A stretch of DNA of 64,000 nucleotides, taken from an uncultured Bacteroidia bacterium (GTDB taxonomy: Bacteria; Bacteroidota; Bacteroidia; Bacteroidales; UBA932). A program made the position numbers and the translations under genes. The stretch's first letter is position 1, and each line of letters opens with the position of its first letter. Location of the stretch: NCBI GenBank assembly GCA_902784435.1, contig CACZUR010000009.1, forward strand, positions 1 through 64,000, read 5' to 3'. This document shows, piece after piece, positions 30,950-41,500 of this stretch. A model generated the notes under the pieces. The model saw nothing but the letters and a program-made list of their open reading frames with translations, did no database searches and was not told where the DNA came from.

Positions 30950-33900
30950 ATGAGTTACCAACTTAGAAGAGTCCTTGCAGGAGCTTTCGCGGCTTTTGCA
31001 GGACTGTTCGTCGCTGGCAGCCTGGCCCTGGCCCAGAACCGGACCGTGACAGGTACCGTCATCGACGAATACGGTGAGCCGCTCATCGGCGCAAGCGTGA
31101 CTGTAGAAGGCGTAACCCCTCCCGTCGGAGCCATCACAGACCTGGACGGCCGCTACGAACTTTCCGTTCCGGACGGCGCCCAGACCCTGCGGTACAGCTT
31201 CATCGGCCAGGAGGATGTGCTGGAACAGATCGGCGGCCGTTCTGTCATCAACGTAACCCTGGCTGCCGCCAACAACGTGCTCAACGCCACGGTGGTTACC
31301 GCCATGGGCATCAAGAAGGAAGAGAAATCCCTCTCCTACAACGTGCAGCAGACCAAGCTGGAAGGCGTATCCCCCGTGGGTTCCTTCGTGAACAGCCTCA
31401 ACGGTAAGGTGGCCGGCGTTTCCATCAGCCAGTCTTCCACCGGCGTGGGCGGCAGCTCGCGTATCGTGATGCGCGGCTCCAAGTCCATCTCCAACAACAA
31501 CAACGCCCTGTACGTGATTGACGGTATTCCCATGCAGTCCCTGCGCGGAGAACAGCCTACCGGCACCTTCGCCGGCGCCGGCCAGACCGGTGACGTGCTG
31601 GGTTCCCTGAACCAGGACGACATCGAGAGCATTTCCGTGCTTTCCGGCCCTTCGGCCGCCGCCCTGTACGGCGCCAACGCCGCCAACGGTGTCATCATCA
31701 TCACCACCAAGAAGGGCGACAAAGACAAGCTGGAGATTGACTACTCCAACAACACCAGCTTCTCCCGCGCCTATGTGATGCCGGAATTCCAGAACACCTA
31801 CGGCGCCACCGCTCCCGGTTCCTACTACAGCTGGGGCGCCAAGCTGGCCACGCCGTCTGCCTACAGCCCGCGCGACTACTTCCAGACGGGTGTGAACGAA
31901 GTGAACTCCCTGAGCCTGTCTACCGGCAACGAGCGCAGCCAGACTTATGTATCGGCCTCCGTGGCCAATGCCCGCGGCATCGTGCACAACAACAACGTAG
32001 ACCGCTACAACCTGAGCTTCCGCAACACCACAGACCTGGTGAAGGACCTCCTGTCCATGGACATCAACGTCACCTACGGCCACGTGTCCGAGCAGAACAT
32101 GATCGCCCAGGGCGAATACGGCAACCCCATCGTCCCGGTATACCTGTTCCCCGTCAGCGAAGACTGGTCCAAGGTTCAGATCTACGAGCGCTACGACACC
32201 GGCCGCGGCATCAAGACCCAGTTCTGGCCCTATGACTTCGAGCATTCCATGCAGAACCCTTACTGGATTACCGAGCACCAGAAGTGGCAGAACAACAAGA
32301 ACCGCCTCATGGGCAGCGCCCAGCTCTCCTACAAGCCGTTCAAATGGCTCACCCTGAGCGCCCGCGCCAAGTATGACCGCACCGACGAAGTGCAGGAGCA
32401 GAAATTCGACGCCGGCACCAACACCCTGTTCACCGAAGGCTCCAAGCACGGTAAATACGGCCGCAACAACCAGTTCACCGAGCAGAAGTTCGGCGAGGTC
32501 CTGGCTACCTTCAACAAGTACTTCGGCGACAACATCGTGAACGTTTCCGGCGTGGTGGGTGCCAACATCGACGACATCACCTTCCGCCTGGACAACGTGA
32601 ACGGCCCGCTCCTGACCGTGAACAACAAGTTCGACCTGAGCAACATCAACCACACCAGTTCCAACACCAACCTCATCTCGGACGGTTACCGTTCCCAGAA
32701 CCAGTCGGTGTTTGCCAACGCCCAGGTGGGTTACCGCAGCAAGGTCTATCTGGATATGACTTTCCGTGCCGACTGGAACTCCAGCCTCTGGACCGCCGGC
32801 GCCATTACTTACCCCACCATCGGCCTGTCCGGCATCGTGACCGAACTCATTCCGGCCCTGAAGAGCAGCTTCTTCCCCTACTGGAAAATCCGCGCTTCCT
32901 ATTCCGAGGTAGGTAACTCCCCGGATCCGTCCCTGTATCTGCTGGATCCCACTTCGGACCAGAACAACGGCCTGGTGAACCGCAATACCCGCCGCCGCAA
33001 CACCCAGTTGCAGCCGGAGCGCACCAAGTCGTACGAAATAGGTACCAACATCCATTTCTTTGACAGCAAACTGCAGTTGGATGCCACCTATTATAAGGCC
33101 AGCACCTTCAACCAGTTCTACAATCCCCGCCTGACCTCCACCTCCACCACCAGCAACATCTATCTGAATGGTGGCCAGGTAGACAACTGGGGCGTGGAAA
33201 TGGCCCTGCGCTTCAACGACACGGTGGGCAAGTTCAACTACGGCACCTATCTCACCTGGACCTGGAACCAGAACAAGATCGTGGACCTGCACTTTACGGA
33301 TCCCACTACCGGCGAAGTGCACGACGGCAACGGCCTCCCGATGGGCGGCTTCGGCGGCGTGAACACCTTCCTGTACGAAGGCGGCACCCTGGGTGACGTA
33401 TACGTGACCACCATCGCCACCGACGAGTCGGGCTACTACAAGCTCAATTCGGCCGGTATGATCATGGCCGACTACAACGAAAAGAACATGGTGTATGCCG
33501 GTACCACCGATGCCAAGCACCGCCTGAGCTGGGGCGGCCACATCGGCTACGGCGGCCTCACCGCCAGCTTCCTGTTCACGGCCCGTCTGGGCGGCGTGGC
33601 CATCTCCAAGACCCAGGCCGTCCTGGATTACTATGGTATCTCCCAGGATACGGCCGTAGCCCGCGAAAAGGGCTTCCTGGAATTCAACGGCATGCGCAGC
33701 TACGACATCCAGGGCTACTACCAGACCCTGGGCGTGAACAGCGGCGTCATGAGCCAGTATGTGTACGACGCCACCAACGTGCGTCTGGCCGAGGTTTCCC
33801 TGGGCTACGACTTCCCCGTTGCCCAATGGGGCTGTGGCTGGCTCAAGGGCCTGAACCTCTCCGTGGTGGGCAACAACCTGGCCATGATTTTCCTCAAGGC

Positions 33901-34483
33901 CCCCTTCGACCCTGAAATGACCTCCAACGTAGGCACTTACAACCAGGGCGTAGACTACTTCATGCAGCCCAGCACCCGCAGCCTGGGCTTCTCCGTTAAG
34001 GTGAAATTCGGCGCCGAATCCGCCGCTCCCAAGGCTTCCGCCCCCGTGCACGTAGATCCTTATGTACCGCAGGTGGTAGAGAAGGAAGTGGTCAAGGAAG
34101 TGGTGAAGGAAGTTCCCGTAGAGGTGGTGAAGGAAGTGAAGGTACCCGGCGGCACGCTCAGCGGCAGCTACACGGACGACCTCTTCTTCGTCATCAACCA
34201 GGCCGAACTCCGCCGCGACGAGGCCTTCAAGCTGGGTCGTATCTGCCAGATTCTCCAGGACAACCCGGACGCCAAGATTGAAATTACCGGTTATGCCGAC
34301 ACGGCGACGGGCAACGACAAGGTGAACCGCGAGCTCTCCGAGCAGCGCGCCAAGGCCGTGGTGGATATGCTCACCAGCGCCGGCATCAGCGCCGGACGCA
34401 TCTCCTACAAGGCCGCCGGCGGCGACCGCGACGCTTCCCAGAGCCCCGCAGCCAACCGTGTTGCCGTTTGTATTGTTAAATAA
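30950..34483 (+). CDS. SusC/RagA-type TonB-dependent transporter with C-terminal OmpA domain
   Basis: A 1177-residue outer-membrane glycan or peptide importer. It has a signal peptide (residues about 1-28, ending SLALAQ), a carboxypeptidase-regulatory-like domain (VTGTVIDEYGEPLIGASV), a plug (about 120-240, with NALYVIDGIPM) and a 22-strand barrel ending near GFSVKVKFGAES (about 1020). Instead of stopping there, it continues with a linker of KEVVKEV-type repeats (about 1043-1063) and an OmpA-like peptidoglycan-binding domain. That domain has ITGYADTATGND with the key Asp, LSEQRAKAVVDML, and a closing NRVAV with the key Arg. This fusion is unusual for SusC. The SusD gene follows 10 nt later. 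Confidence 0.93.
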   Translation: MSYQLRRVLAGAFAAFAGLFVAGSLALAQNRTVTGTVIDEYGEPLIGASVTVEGVTPPVGAITDLDGRYELSVPDGAQTLRYSFIGQEDVLEQIGGRSVINVTLAAANNVLNATVVTAMGIKKEEKSLSYNVQQTKLEGVSPVGSFVNSLNGKVAGVSISQSSTGVGGSSRIVMRGSKSISNNNNALYVIDGIPMQSLRGEQPTGTFAGAGQTGDVLGSLNQDDIESISVLSGPSAAALYGANAANGVIIITTKKGDKDKLEIDYSNNTSFSRAYVMPEFQNTYGATAPGSYYSWGAKLATPSAYSPRDYFQTGVNEVNSLSLSTGNERSQTYVSASVANARGIVHNNNVDRYNLSFRNTTDLVKDLLSMDINVTYGHVSEQNMIAQGEYGNPIVPVYLFPVSEDWSKVQIYERYDTGRGIKTQFWPYDFEHSMQNPYWITEHQKWQNNKNRLMGSAQLSYKPFKWLTLSARAKYDRTDEVQEQKFDAGTNTLFTEGSKHGKYGRNNQFTEQKFGEVLATFNKYFGDNIVNVSGVVGANIDDITFRLDNVNGPLLTVNNKFDLSNINHTSSNTNLISDGYRSQNQSVFANAQVGYRSKVYLDMTFRADWNSSLWTAGAITYPTIGLSGIVTELIPALKSSFFPYWKIRASYSEVGNSPDPSLYLLDPTSDQNNGLVNRNTRRRNTQLQPERTKSYEIGTNIHFFDSKLQLDATYYKASTFNQFYNPRLTSTSTTSNIYLNGGQVDNWGVEMALRFNDTVGKFNYGTYLTWTWNQNKIVDLHFTDPTTGEVHDGNGLPMGGFGGVNTFLYEGGTLGDVYVTTIATDESGYYKLNSAGMIMADYNEKNMVYAGTTDAKHRLSWGGHIGYGGLTASFLFTARLGGVAISKTQAVLDYYGISQDTAVAREKGFLEFNGMRSYDIQGYYQTLGVNSGVMSQYVYDATNVRLAEVSLGYDFPVAQWGCGWLKGLNLSVVGNNLAMIFLKAPFDPEMTSNVGTYNQGVDYFMQPSTRSLGFSVKVKFGAESAAPKASAPVHVDPYVPQVVEKEVVKEVVKEVPVEVVKEVKVPGGTLSGSYTDDLFFVINQAELRRDEAFKLGRICQILQDNPDAKIEITGYADTATGNDKVNRELSEQRAKAVVDMLTSAGISAGRISYKAAGGDRDASQSPAANRVAVCIVK

Positions 34484-34493
34484 TTAGAGCGCT

Positions 34494-36074
34494 ATGGATA
34501 TGAAAAATAGATTGAAAGGTATCATTACCCTTGCCGTGGCCGCTTGCACCCTTGCCTCCTGCACCAAGGGCTTCGAAAACCTGAACAAAGACCAGTTCGG
34601 TGTCTCCGACAACCAGCTGGCACAGGACGGCCTGGCCCTGGGCGGCATGCTGCAGCAGCTGGAACGCTCTGTGATCACTTTCCGCGACGGTACTTACCTG
34701 GACTCCGACTACCAGATCATGTACAACCTGTGTGCAGAGACCTGGGTCGGCTACATGGCTCCCACCCTTTCCGACGGTCATCACGCCGGCTGGGATGTGA
34801 ACGATGGCTGGCATCGCCGCATGTTCACCGTCAAATACGAATATGGCATGGGCGGTTACCAGGACTTCGAGAAATCGGCCCTGGAACTGAACATGACCAA
34901 CGAACTGGCCCTGGCCAAGGTGCTCAAGGTGGCCACCATGCACCAGGTAGCCGACTACTACGGCCCCATCGCTTACTCGCACTACGGCGAGCTCACCAAC
35001 CTGTACGACCCGCTGGACCAGGTGTACGATCAGTTCCTGAAAGAGCTGGACGAGTCCATCGAGATCCTGGAGAAAGTGGCCGCCAGCGGCGCCCGGCTCC
35101 TGGAAGACTACGACGTGGTCTACTACGGCGACACCGCCAAGTGGGTACGCTTTGCCAACTCCCTGCGCCTCCGCCTGGCCATGCGCATCCGCTTCGCCAA
35201 TCCGGAGCTGGCCCGCACCGAGGCCGAAAAATCCATCGCCAATCCCTTCGGCGTCATTGAAAGCAATGCGGAAAACGCCGTGATGAACGGCGTGGACCAC
35301 CATCCCATCTACGAAATCAACGTGAACTTCAACGATGCGGACACCCAGGTGGGCGCTTCGCTGGATGTGTACCTGAACGGGTACAACGACCCCCGCATGT
35401 TCAAGTATACCAAACCCGCCGGTGACGGAAAACTGCACGGCGTTCGCCCGGGCATCTCCCCCAACCAGTGGACCAACTACAAGAACACGGCGGCCAAGGT
35501 ATCGGCCCCCAACGCCGGCATCTACAAGATTTGCTGGCTCAACGCCGCAGAGGTGGCTTTCCTCCGTGCCGAGGGCGCCCTGATCGGCTGGGAAATGGGC
35601 GGCAGCGCACAGGATTTCTACGAGCAGGGCATCAAACTTTCCTTCGAGGAATGGGGTGCCGAGGGCGCAGCCGCCTACATCGGCAACAGCAGCGCCAAGC
35701 CCGCCGCCTTCAAGGATAACGTAGGCCGCGCCAACGCCAACGCCCCGTCCGATGTCACCATCGCCTGGAACGACAAGGACGACGAGGAGCGCAAGCTGGA
35801 GAAAATCGCCACCCAGAAATGGCTGGCCCTCTTCCCCAACAGTTGCGAGGCCTGGGCGGAATACCGCCGCCTGCACTACCCTGTCCTGCTTACGCCCGCC
35901 AAGAACTTCGCCGACGGAATCGTCAACATGAATTACGGCATCCGCCGTGTCCCTTACCCGGTTTCCGAGCAGTCCGACAACAAGCCCGGTTACGAGTCCG
36001 GCGTAGCCGCCCTGGGTGGCGCCGACAATGCCGGCACCCGTCTGTGGTGGGACCAGAAGCCGTTCAACAACTAA
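34494..36074 (+). CDS. SusD/RagB-family surface glycan-binding lipoprotein
   Basis: A 526-residue SusD-like lipoprotein that caps the SusC barrel on the outside and captures the substrate. The signal ends TLASCTKGF (Cys about residue 23). The usual TPR-like helices and C-terminal RagB block are present, e.g. LNAAEVAFLRAEGALIGW and EEWGAEGAAAYIG, then EKIATQKWLALF with NSCEAWAEYRR. An alternative start is the second ATG at 34500. It is 10 nt after susC and 13 nt before the GH18 gene, so all are one operon. Confidence 0.94.
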   Translation: MDMKNRLKGIITLAVAACTLASCTKGFENLNKDQFGVSDNQLAQDGLALGGMLQQLERSVITFRDGTYLDSDYQIMYNLCAETWVGYMAPTLSDGHHAGWDVNDGWHRRMFTVKYEYGMGGYQDFEKSALELNMTNELALAKVLKVATMHQVADYYGPIAYSHYGELTNLYDPLDQVYDQFLKELDESIEILEKVAASGARLLEDYDVVYYGDTAKWVRFANSLRLRLAMRIRFANPELARTEAEKSIANPFGVIESNAENAVMNGVDHHPIYEINVNFNDADTQVGASLDVYLNGYNDPRMFKYTKPAGDGKLHGVRPGISPNQWTNYKNTAAKVSAPNAGIYKICWLNAAEVAFLRAEGALIGWEMGGSAQDFYEQGIKLSFEEWGAEGAAAYIGNSSAKPAAFKDNVGRANANAPSDVTIAWNDKDDEERKLEKIATQKWLALFPNSCEAWAEYRRLHYPVLLTPAKNFADGIVNMNYGIRRVPYPVSEQSDNKPGYESGVAALGGADNAGTRLWWDQKPFNN

Positions 36075-36087
36075 TCTGCGGACGAAT

Positions 36088-37233
36088 ATGAAAAAGATAC
36101 TTTATATCGCATCTGTCGCCCTGCTGGCCCTGGGCTTCACCGCTTGCAACACCAAGGTGGAGAAAATGGAGGTCCAGCACTTCAAGACCTACTCCCTGGA
36201 CGAAAATGAGATGTCCCAGGAAGACCAGGCCTACTTCGAGAATCTCCGGGAATGGAAGAAGAGCAAGCACACCATTTCCTACGTGTACTTCGCAGCCTGG
36301 GCTCCGCCGGAAGGTTCCACCAGCCTGTTTATCGAGTACAAGAACATGAAACCCCGTCTGATGTCCCTGCCGGATTCGCTGGACATCGTGAACCTGTGGA
36401 TGGGTACGCCCATGAAGCAGGAAAGCACCGATGCCTGCTTCTACGGCAACGTGAAGAACGAGGAAACCGGCGAGATCGAGTGGGCACCCCTGCGCACCTA
36501 CGACTACTCCCCCAACGCTTTCTTCGATCTGGAATACTGCCAGAAGTTCAAGGGCACGCGCTTCGTGATGCATGCCGATGCTTCCCACTACGGCCAGGAA
36601 TTCGACCTGGAAGGCCAGCACTGGAAAGTGGACGGCAGCGAAGAGACCGTCCGTGCCTACGGCCGCCTGGTGGTGGACATCGTAAACACCCACGGCCTGG
36701 ACGGCGTGGACTTCGACTATGAAGGCTGGGGCGCCCAGCAGATTTTCTGGGTCATCGACGAAGTGGGCAAATCCTTCGGCCCCAAGGGCACCAACCCCGA
36801 GAAACTCCTGATCGTGGACTACTTCGGCGGCTATCCGGGCGGAGACATCGAACCTTACATCGACTACCTGGTCAAGCAGGCCTATTCTGCCCAGGGAGCC
36901 GGCGTGGGCGGTCCCGACTGGTGCCCCGCAGAGAAGATGGTGTACTGCGAGCAGTACGAGCAGTCTTCTTCCGAAGGCCCCAACTACCTGAACGGCGGTT
37001 ACCCCACCAACATGACCAACCCCGAAGGCGAAAAGATGTATATGCTGGAGCGTTATGCCCGCTATGCTTCCGAGGCCACGGAGGGCCAGGGCGGCGGATT
37101 CGGCGCCTATTACATTGACAACGATTACGACAACGGCCAGGCCGCGCTGGAGAAGAAGGGTTATTCCATGACCAACTTCCAGAGCTACGGCTTCCTGCGC
37201 CGCGCCATCCAGATCATCAACCCCCATAAATAG
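36088..37233 (+). CDS. GH18-family surface lipoprotein (probable endo-beta-N-acetylglucosaminidase)
   Basis: A 381-residue lipoprotein (signal ending GFTACNTKV) with a GH18 barrel. The catalytic signature DGVDFDYEGWG is intact: DxxDxDxE with Glu212 as acid/base, as in endoglycosidases that cut the GlcNAc-GlcNAc core of N-glycans. SYVYFAAWAPPE marks the first strand and GGFGAYYIDNDY a late strand. Many PUL-associated GH18-like proteins have lost catalytic residues; this one keeps them, so hydrolysis rather than binding alone is likely. The ATG at 36088 is used; an earlier in-frame start would lengthen the leader past the lipobox. It lies between SusD and a DUF1735-LamG lipoprotein, as in Bacteroides N-glycan loci. 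Confidence 0.88.
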   Translation: MKKILYIASVALLALGFTACNTKVEKMEVQHFKTYSLDENEMSQEDQAYFENLREWKKSKHTISYVYFAAWAPPEGSTSLFIEYKNMKPRLMSLPDSLDIVNLWMGTPMKQESTDACFYGNVKNEETGEIEWAPLRTYDYSPNAFFDLEYCQKFKGTRFVMHADASHYGQEFDLEGQHWKVDGSEETVRAYGRLVVDIVNTHGLDGVDFDYEGWGAQQIFWVIDEVGKSFGPKGTNPEKLLIVDYFGGYPGGDIEPYIDYLVKQAYSAQGAGVGGPDWCPAEKMVYCEQYEQSSSEGPNYLNGGYPTNMTNPEGEKMYMLERYARYASEATEGQGGGFGAYYIDNDYDNGQAALEKKGYSMTNFQSYGFLRRAIQIINPHK

Positions 37234-37243
37234 ACCCTGCAGT

Positions 37244-38497
37244 ATGAAAAAGAACGTAATCTTAGCTTTTGCAGCGGTTCTTGCCCTGGGCGTCACCGCT
37301 TGCAACCAGGCCGACAAATTCCAGTACGGCAAAGAGATCGTCCTGATTACCGGATCGGGCTCCTCTCCCGTCTCCAAGGACCAGATCCTGGCCGACCAGA
37401 TTCCCATCTCCTACAACTATTCCCTGTCGGCAACGGGTGTCGCCACGGAAGACATGAAGGTGCATATCTGCTTCGACTCCCTGGCCGTGAAAGCCTACAA
37501 CGAGGCCAACAAGACTTCCTACGTGAGCGTTCCCCGCGAATCCGTGCTCATCAACGACGAATACGTAACCATCCAGAAAGGGTCGGCCGTGTCGTCCATG
37601 ACCTCGGTCACCATGCTGGACAACAGTTTCATCCAGGAAGGCGTCATCTACGTGATTCCCATCTCCGTAGCCTATGTGGAAGGCGGGAACGCCTCTATCC
37701 TGGAAGCTTCCAAGAGCCTGTTCATCAAAGTGGGCAAAACCATGGAAAGCTTCTCCCTGGACATTCCCAACATCGGCGTATACAGCACCTACGACCTGGG
37801 AAAGGGCCACTACGACCTGGACCAATGGACCCTGGAAATCAAGGCTCATCCCTATAACATGAAGTCCCGCGGTGCGGACCAGCTGTGCCGATTCGCCTGC
37901 TGGAACGAAGACGGCGGCGGACAGGTGCTGCTCCGTTTCAACGAGAACGGCAAGCCCTGGAAGACCCTGGACATCGTGTCGGTGAACGGCCGCTATGTGA
38001 CCGGCGCCACCGGCGAGGGCGATGCCTCCGAAGGCACCTTCAACGCCAACCAGTGGTACATGATCTCCATCGTATGGAACGGCTCCGACATGTCGGTGTA
38101 CATCAACGGTGAGAAGGATACCCCCTGGCAGAACACCATCTCCGGCAGCCAGGCCTTCAAGCTCAACCGCTTCGAGATCGGCATGTCCTGGGGCGGCTAT
38201 GGAAGTTCCCAGAGTTACACCGGCCGCATGGCCGAAATGCGTATTTGGAACGTCGCCCGCAGCCAGAGCGACATCGCCTCTACCCTCTGCTCCGTGGACG
38301 CCAAGTCCGAAGGTCTGCTGGGTTACTGGAAGATGAACGAAGGCGAAGGCCATATCTTCCACGATTCCGTGGCCGGCAACGACATGGACTGGGACAAGTC
38401 CCAGCGCCAGAAAGACGAATCCAACTATGTCACCACCCCCGAAGCCGGCGACGCCATCGTCTGGGTGAAGGACGAAAAGAACAAGTGTGCACAATAA
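37244..38497 (+). CDS. DUF1735 and LamG-domain surface lipoprotein
   Basis: A 417-residue surface lipoprotein with signal ending GVTACNQAD. Residues about 25-165 resemble the DUF1735 (BT_3987 N-terminal) domain that often accompanies endoglycosidases (IPISYNYSLSATGVATED; SVPRESVLINDEYVTIQKGS). The C-terminal half is a concanavalin-A-like LamG/pentraxin domain (DLDQWTLEIKAHPYNMKS, FNANQWYMISIVWNGSDMSV, GRMAEMRIWNVARSQSDI). It probably binds glycan next to the GH18 enzyme. It begins 10 nt after GH18 and is followed by the LamG-repeat gene. Not predicted catalytic. Confidence 0.85.
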   Translation: MKKNVILAFAAVLALGVTACNQADKFQYGKEIVLITGSGSSPVSKDQILADQIPISYNYSLSATGVATEDMKVHICFDSLAVKAYNEANKTSYVSVPRESVLINDEYVTIQKGSAVSSMTSVTMLDNSFIQEGVIYVIPISVAYVEGGNASILEASKSLFIKVGKTMESFSLDIPNIGVYSTYDLGKGHYDLDQWTLEIKAHPYNMKSRGADQLCRFACWNEDGGGQVLLRFNENGKPWKTLDIVSVNGRYVTGATGEGDASEGTFNANQWYMISIVWNGSDMSVYINGEKDTPWQNTISGSQAFKLNRFEIGMSWGGYGSSQSYTGRMAEMRIWNVARSQSDIASTLCSVDAKSEGLLGYWKMNEGEGHIFHDSVAGNDMDWDKSQRQKDESNYVTTPEAGDAIVWVKDEKNKCAQ

Positions 38498-38519
38498 ATT
38501 ATAACCAATATACCAACTT

Positions 38520-41500
38520 ATGAAAAAAGTATTATCTGCTTTTGCATTGGCCCTGCTCCTGGTGGGTTGTGCCAAGGAGTATGATGACACCGACCTCAAG
38601 AACCGTGTCACCACGCTCGAAACCAAGGTGGGAAACCTGGAAGCGCAGATGACCGCCGCCAACAAGGTGGCCCTGGGTCAGTATGTGCAGAAGGTGGAAA
38701 AGACCGAAGAAGGCGTTACCGTGACTTACGGTGACGGCACCGTGGTCACCCTGAAAATCTCCGGCGGCGCAGGCGCAGGCACCCTGGGCGTCATCCAGCA
38801 GGACGGCCTGCTGTACTGGGCCATCGACGGAGAAATGCTCCTGTATGAAAACAAAGGCCTCCTGGTAAGCCAGGTGTCCAACATTTACGTGGAAGACGGC
38901 AAGCTGTATGCCGACATCGCCGGTAAGAAAACCGAGCTGGGCGGCTTCAGCGGCGGCACTTCCCTGCAGGACGGCATCTTCAAGAACATCGAGGTTACCG
39001 CCGAAAACGTAGTGCTCACCCTGAGCGACAACTCCACGGTGAACATTCCCATCGGCAGCGCCTTCAAACTGGTCATTGCCAAGACGCAGTACCAGGTGAC
39101 CACCACCGATCCCTTCGACGTGCCCTACACCGTGAACGCCAAGATCAACGGCACCGAGGTGGACATCTTCACCGACGCCAACTACAAGGCTACGGTAGAG
39201 GCCGACAAATTCGTCATCACCCCGAAGGTCGTGGCCGAAGGCTCCGCCCTGGCCTATGCCGACTCCAAGGTAGGCCTCACCTCCATCGTGAAGCTGAACT
39301 TCGGCGCCGAAGCCGAAGCCGACTATGCCGACGTGACCGATGAGCCCGCCGACCCGACCAACAACATCGACTACATTGCCGAATCGGCCGATGCAGCCGT
39401 GGACGTGCACATCGTCTCCAACGTCTCCCTGGACAAGAACTCCATCAAGCCCCAGGTAGACTGGATCACCGTTTCCGACGTAAAGGCCAACAACTACACC
39501 ATCACCCTGGCCGTGGAAGACAACCCCACCGACCAGATCCGTACCGGTGAAGTATGGGTCTTCGAAGCCGGCACCGAGAACAAGCTCCAGACCATCGTCG
39601 TGGCCCAGAAGGCCAAAGAGGAAGTACCCGAAGTGAAGAACTGGTACAACCCGCAGGGCTGGAACAAGGTATTCAACATGGCCGACTACAAGACCAACAG
39701 CACCTTCATGCTGGGCGACGGCCTTACCCTCACCCCCGGTTCCCTCACCCTCCAGTGGAAATGTCCTGTTCCGCTTCTCCAACGACGGTGACGCCGACGG
39801 CCAGCTCTGCCTCAACGCCGGTGCCCTTGGACTGGGCCAGGCACAGGTAAGAAAGGGTGACCAGCCTTACGTTTGGCCTACCGGCGAATGGGCCGTGATG
39901 ACCCTCGTAAGCGATGGCAGCACCCTCTCCGTGTATCACAACGATGAACTTATCGCCAGCTACCAGGTAAGCGCTCCCGCATCCTGGAATCTCCAGCGCT
40001 TCGACCTGTCCATGACCTGGGACGACGGTTCCAGCTGGCCGCTCAAGCAGGCCTTCAACGGTTACTCCGCCTATGCCCGTGTGTGGAGCCGCGCCCTCGC
40101 CGCCTCCGAAATCGCTTCCACTCTCTGCGAAGTGAGCCCCAGCGCCGAAGGCCTGGAGATTGACTGGAAGTTTGACGGTTCCGAGGAAAAAGCCGTCCTG
40201 AACGTCGCTTCCAAGAACGCCGGCATGGACCTGGACTTCACCGATTGCTGGGATGGCAACGGCAACGCCAAGGACAACTCCGACGCAGCTGCAGCCGCCT
40301 GGACCACCCTCGCCGGCTCTGCCGTTAACGGCATTTGCTACACCACCGACGGCGGCGGCAGCACCGAGCCCCAGAATCCCGACCAGCCTGCCAATCCGGA
40401 AGGATGGGACAAGGTATTCAACATGGCCGACTACAAGACCAACAGCACCTTCATGCTGGGCGACGGCCTTACCCTCACCCCCGGTTCCCTCACCCTCCAG
40501 TGGAAATTTCTCCAACGACGGTGACGCCGACGGCCAGCTCTGCCTCAACGCCGGTGTCCTGGGCGTAAACCAGGTGCAGGTGAGCAAGGACAACAAGCCC
40601 TATGCATGGCCTACCGGCGAATGGGTTGTCATGACCCTCGTGAGCGACGGTGCCAACCTGAGCATCTACAAGAACGACGTTCTCATCCAGACCGTCGCCG
40701 CCCAGGGTGCCGCTTCCTGGAATCTCCAGCGCTTCGACCTGTCCATGACCTGGGACGACGGTTCCAGCTGGCCGCTCAAGCAGGCCTTCAACGGTTACTC
40801 CGCCTATACCCGTGTGTGGAGCCGCGCCCTCTCCGCCTCCGAAATCGCTTCCACCCTCTGCGAGGTGAGCGCCGATGCCGAAGGCCTGGAACTGAACTGG
40901 ATCTTCGACGGCAGCGATGAGAAGGCTGTCGTGAACGTGGCTGCCAAGAACGCCGGCATGGACCTGGACTTCACCGACTGCTGGGATGGCAACGGCAACG
41001 CCAAGGACAACTCCGAGGCAGCCGTAGCCGCCTGGACCAATCTGGAAGGCTCCGGCCTGCCCGGCATCTGTGTCGTCAACCCCGAGGCCGATCCCGGTAC
41101 TGATCCTGGTACTGATCCTGGTACTGATCCTGGTACCGACCCCGGAACGGATCCCGGCACCGACCCTGGCACCGATCCCGGTACTGATCCCGGCACTGAG
41201 CCCGACAACCGTACCTGGTACACCCCCGCCGGCTGGGACAAGGTGTTCAACATGGCCGACTACAACACCAACAGCACCTTCGTCTGGGACCAGGGACTCG
41301 CCCTGAACCCTTCCGCCGTCACCCTCCAGTGGAAATTCTACGCCAACAAGTGGAATAACCACAAGTTCCAGGACAAGGACGAACAGGGGAACACCCTCTA
41401 CTCCAACCGGTTGGGCGAATTCGCCAATGCCGACGAAAGCAAGTCCGTGCTCTTCCGTTTCTCCAATGACGGCGACGTGGACGGTCAGCTCTGCCTCAAT

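Noticed and set aside
39895..40524. Separate short gene for a single LamG domain
   Set aside because: It lacks a start signal and signal peptide and is the middle frame of the broken multi-LamG gene.
41090..41197. Possible CRISPR array
   Set aside because: The repeat is 12 bp, in frame, without spacers, and encodes DPGT; it is a protein linker.
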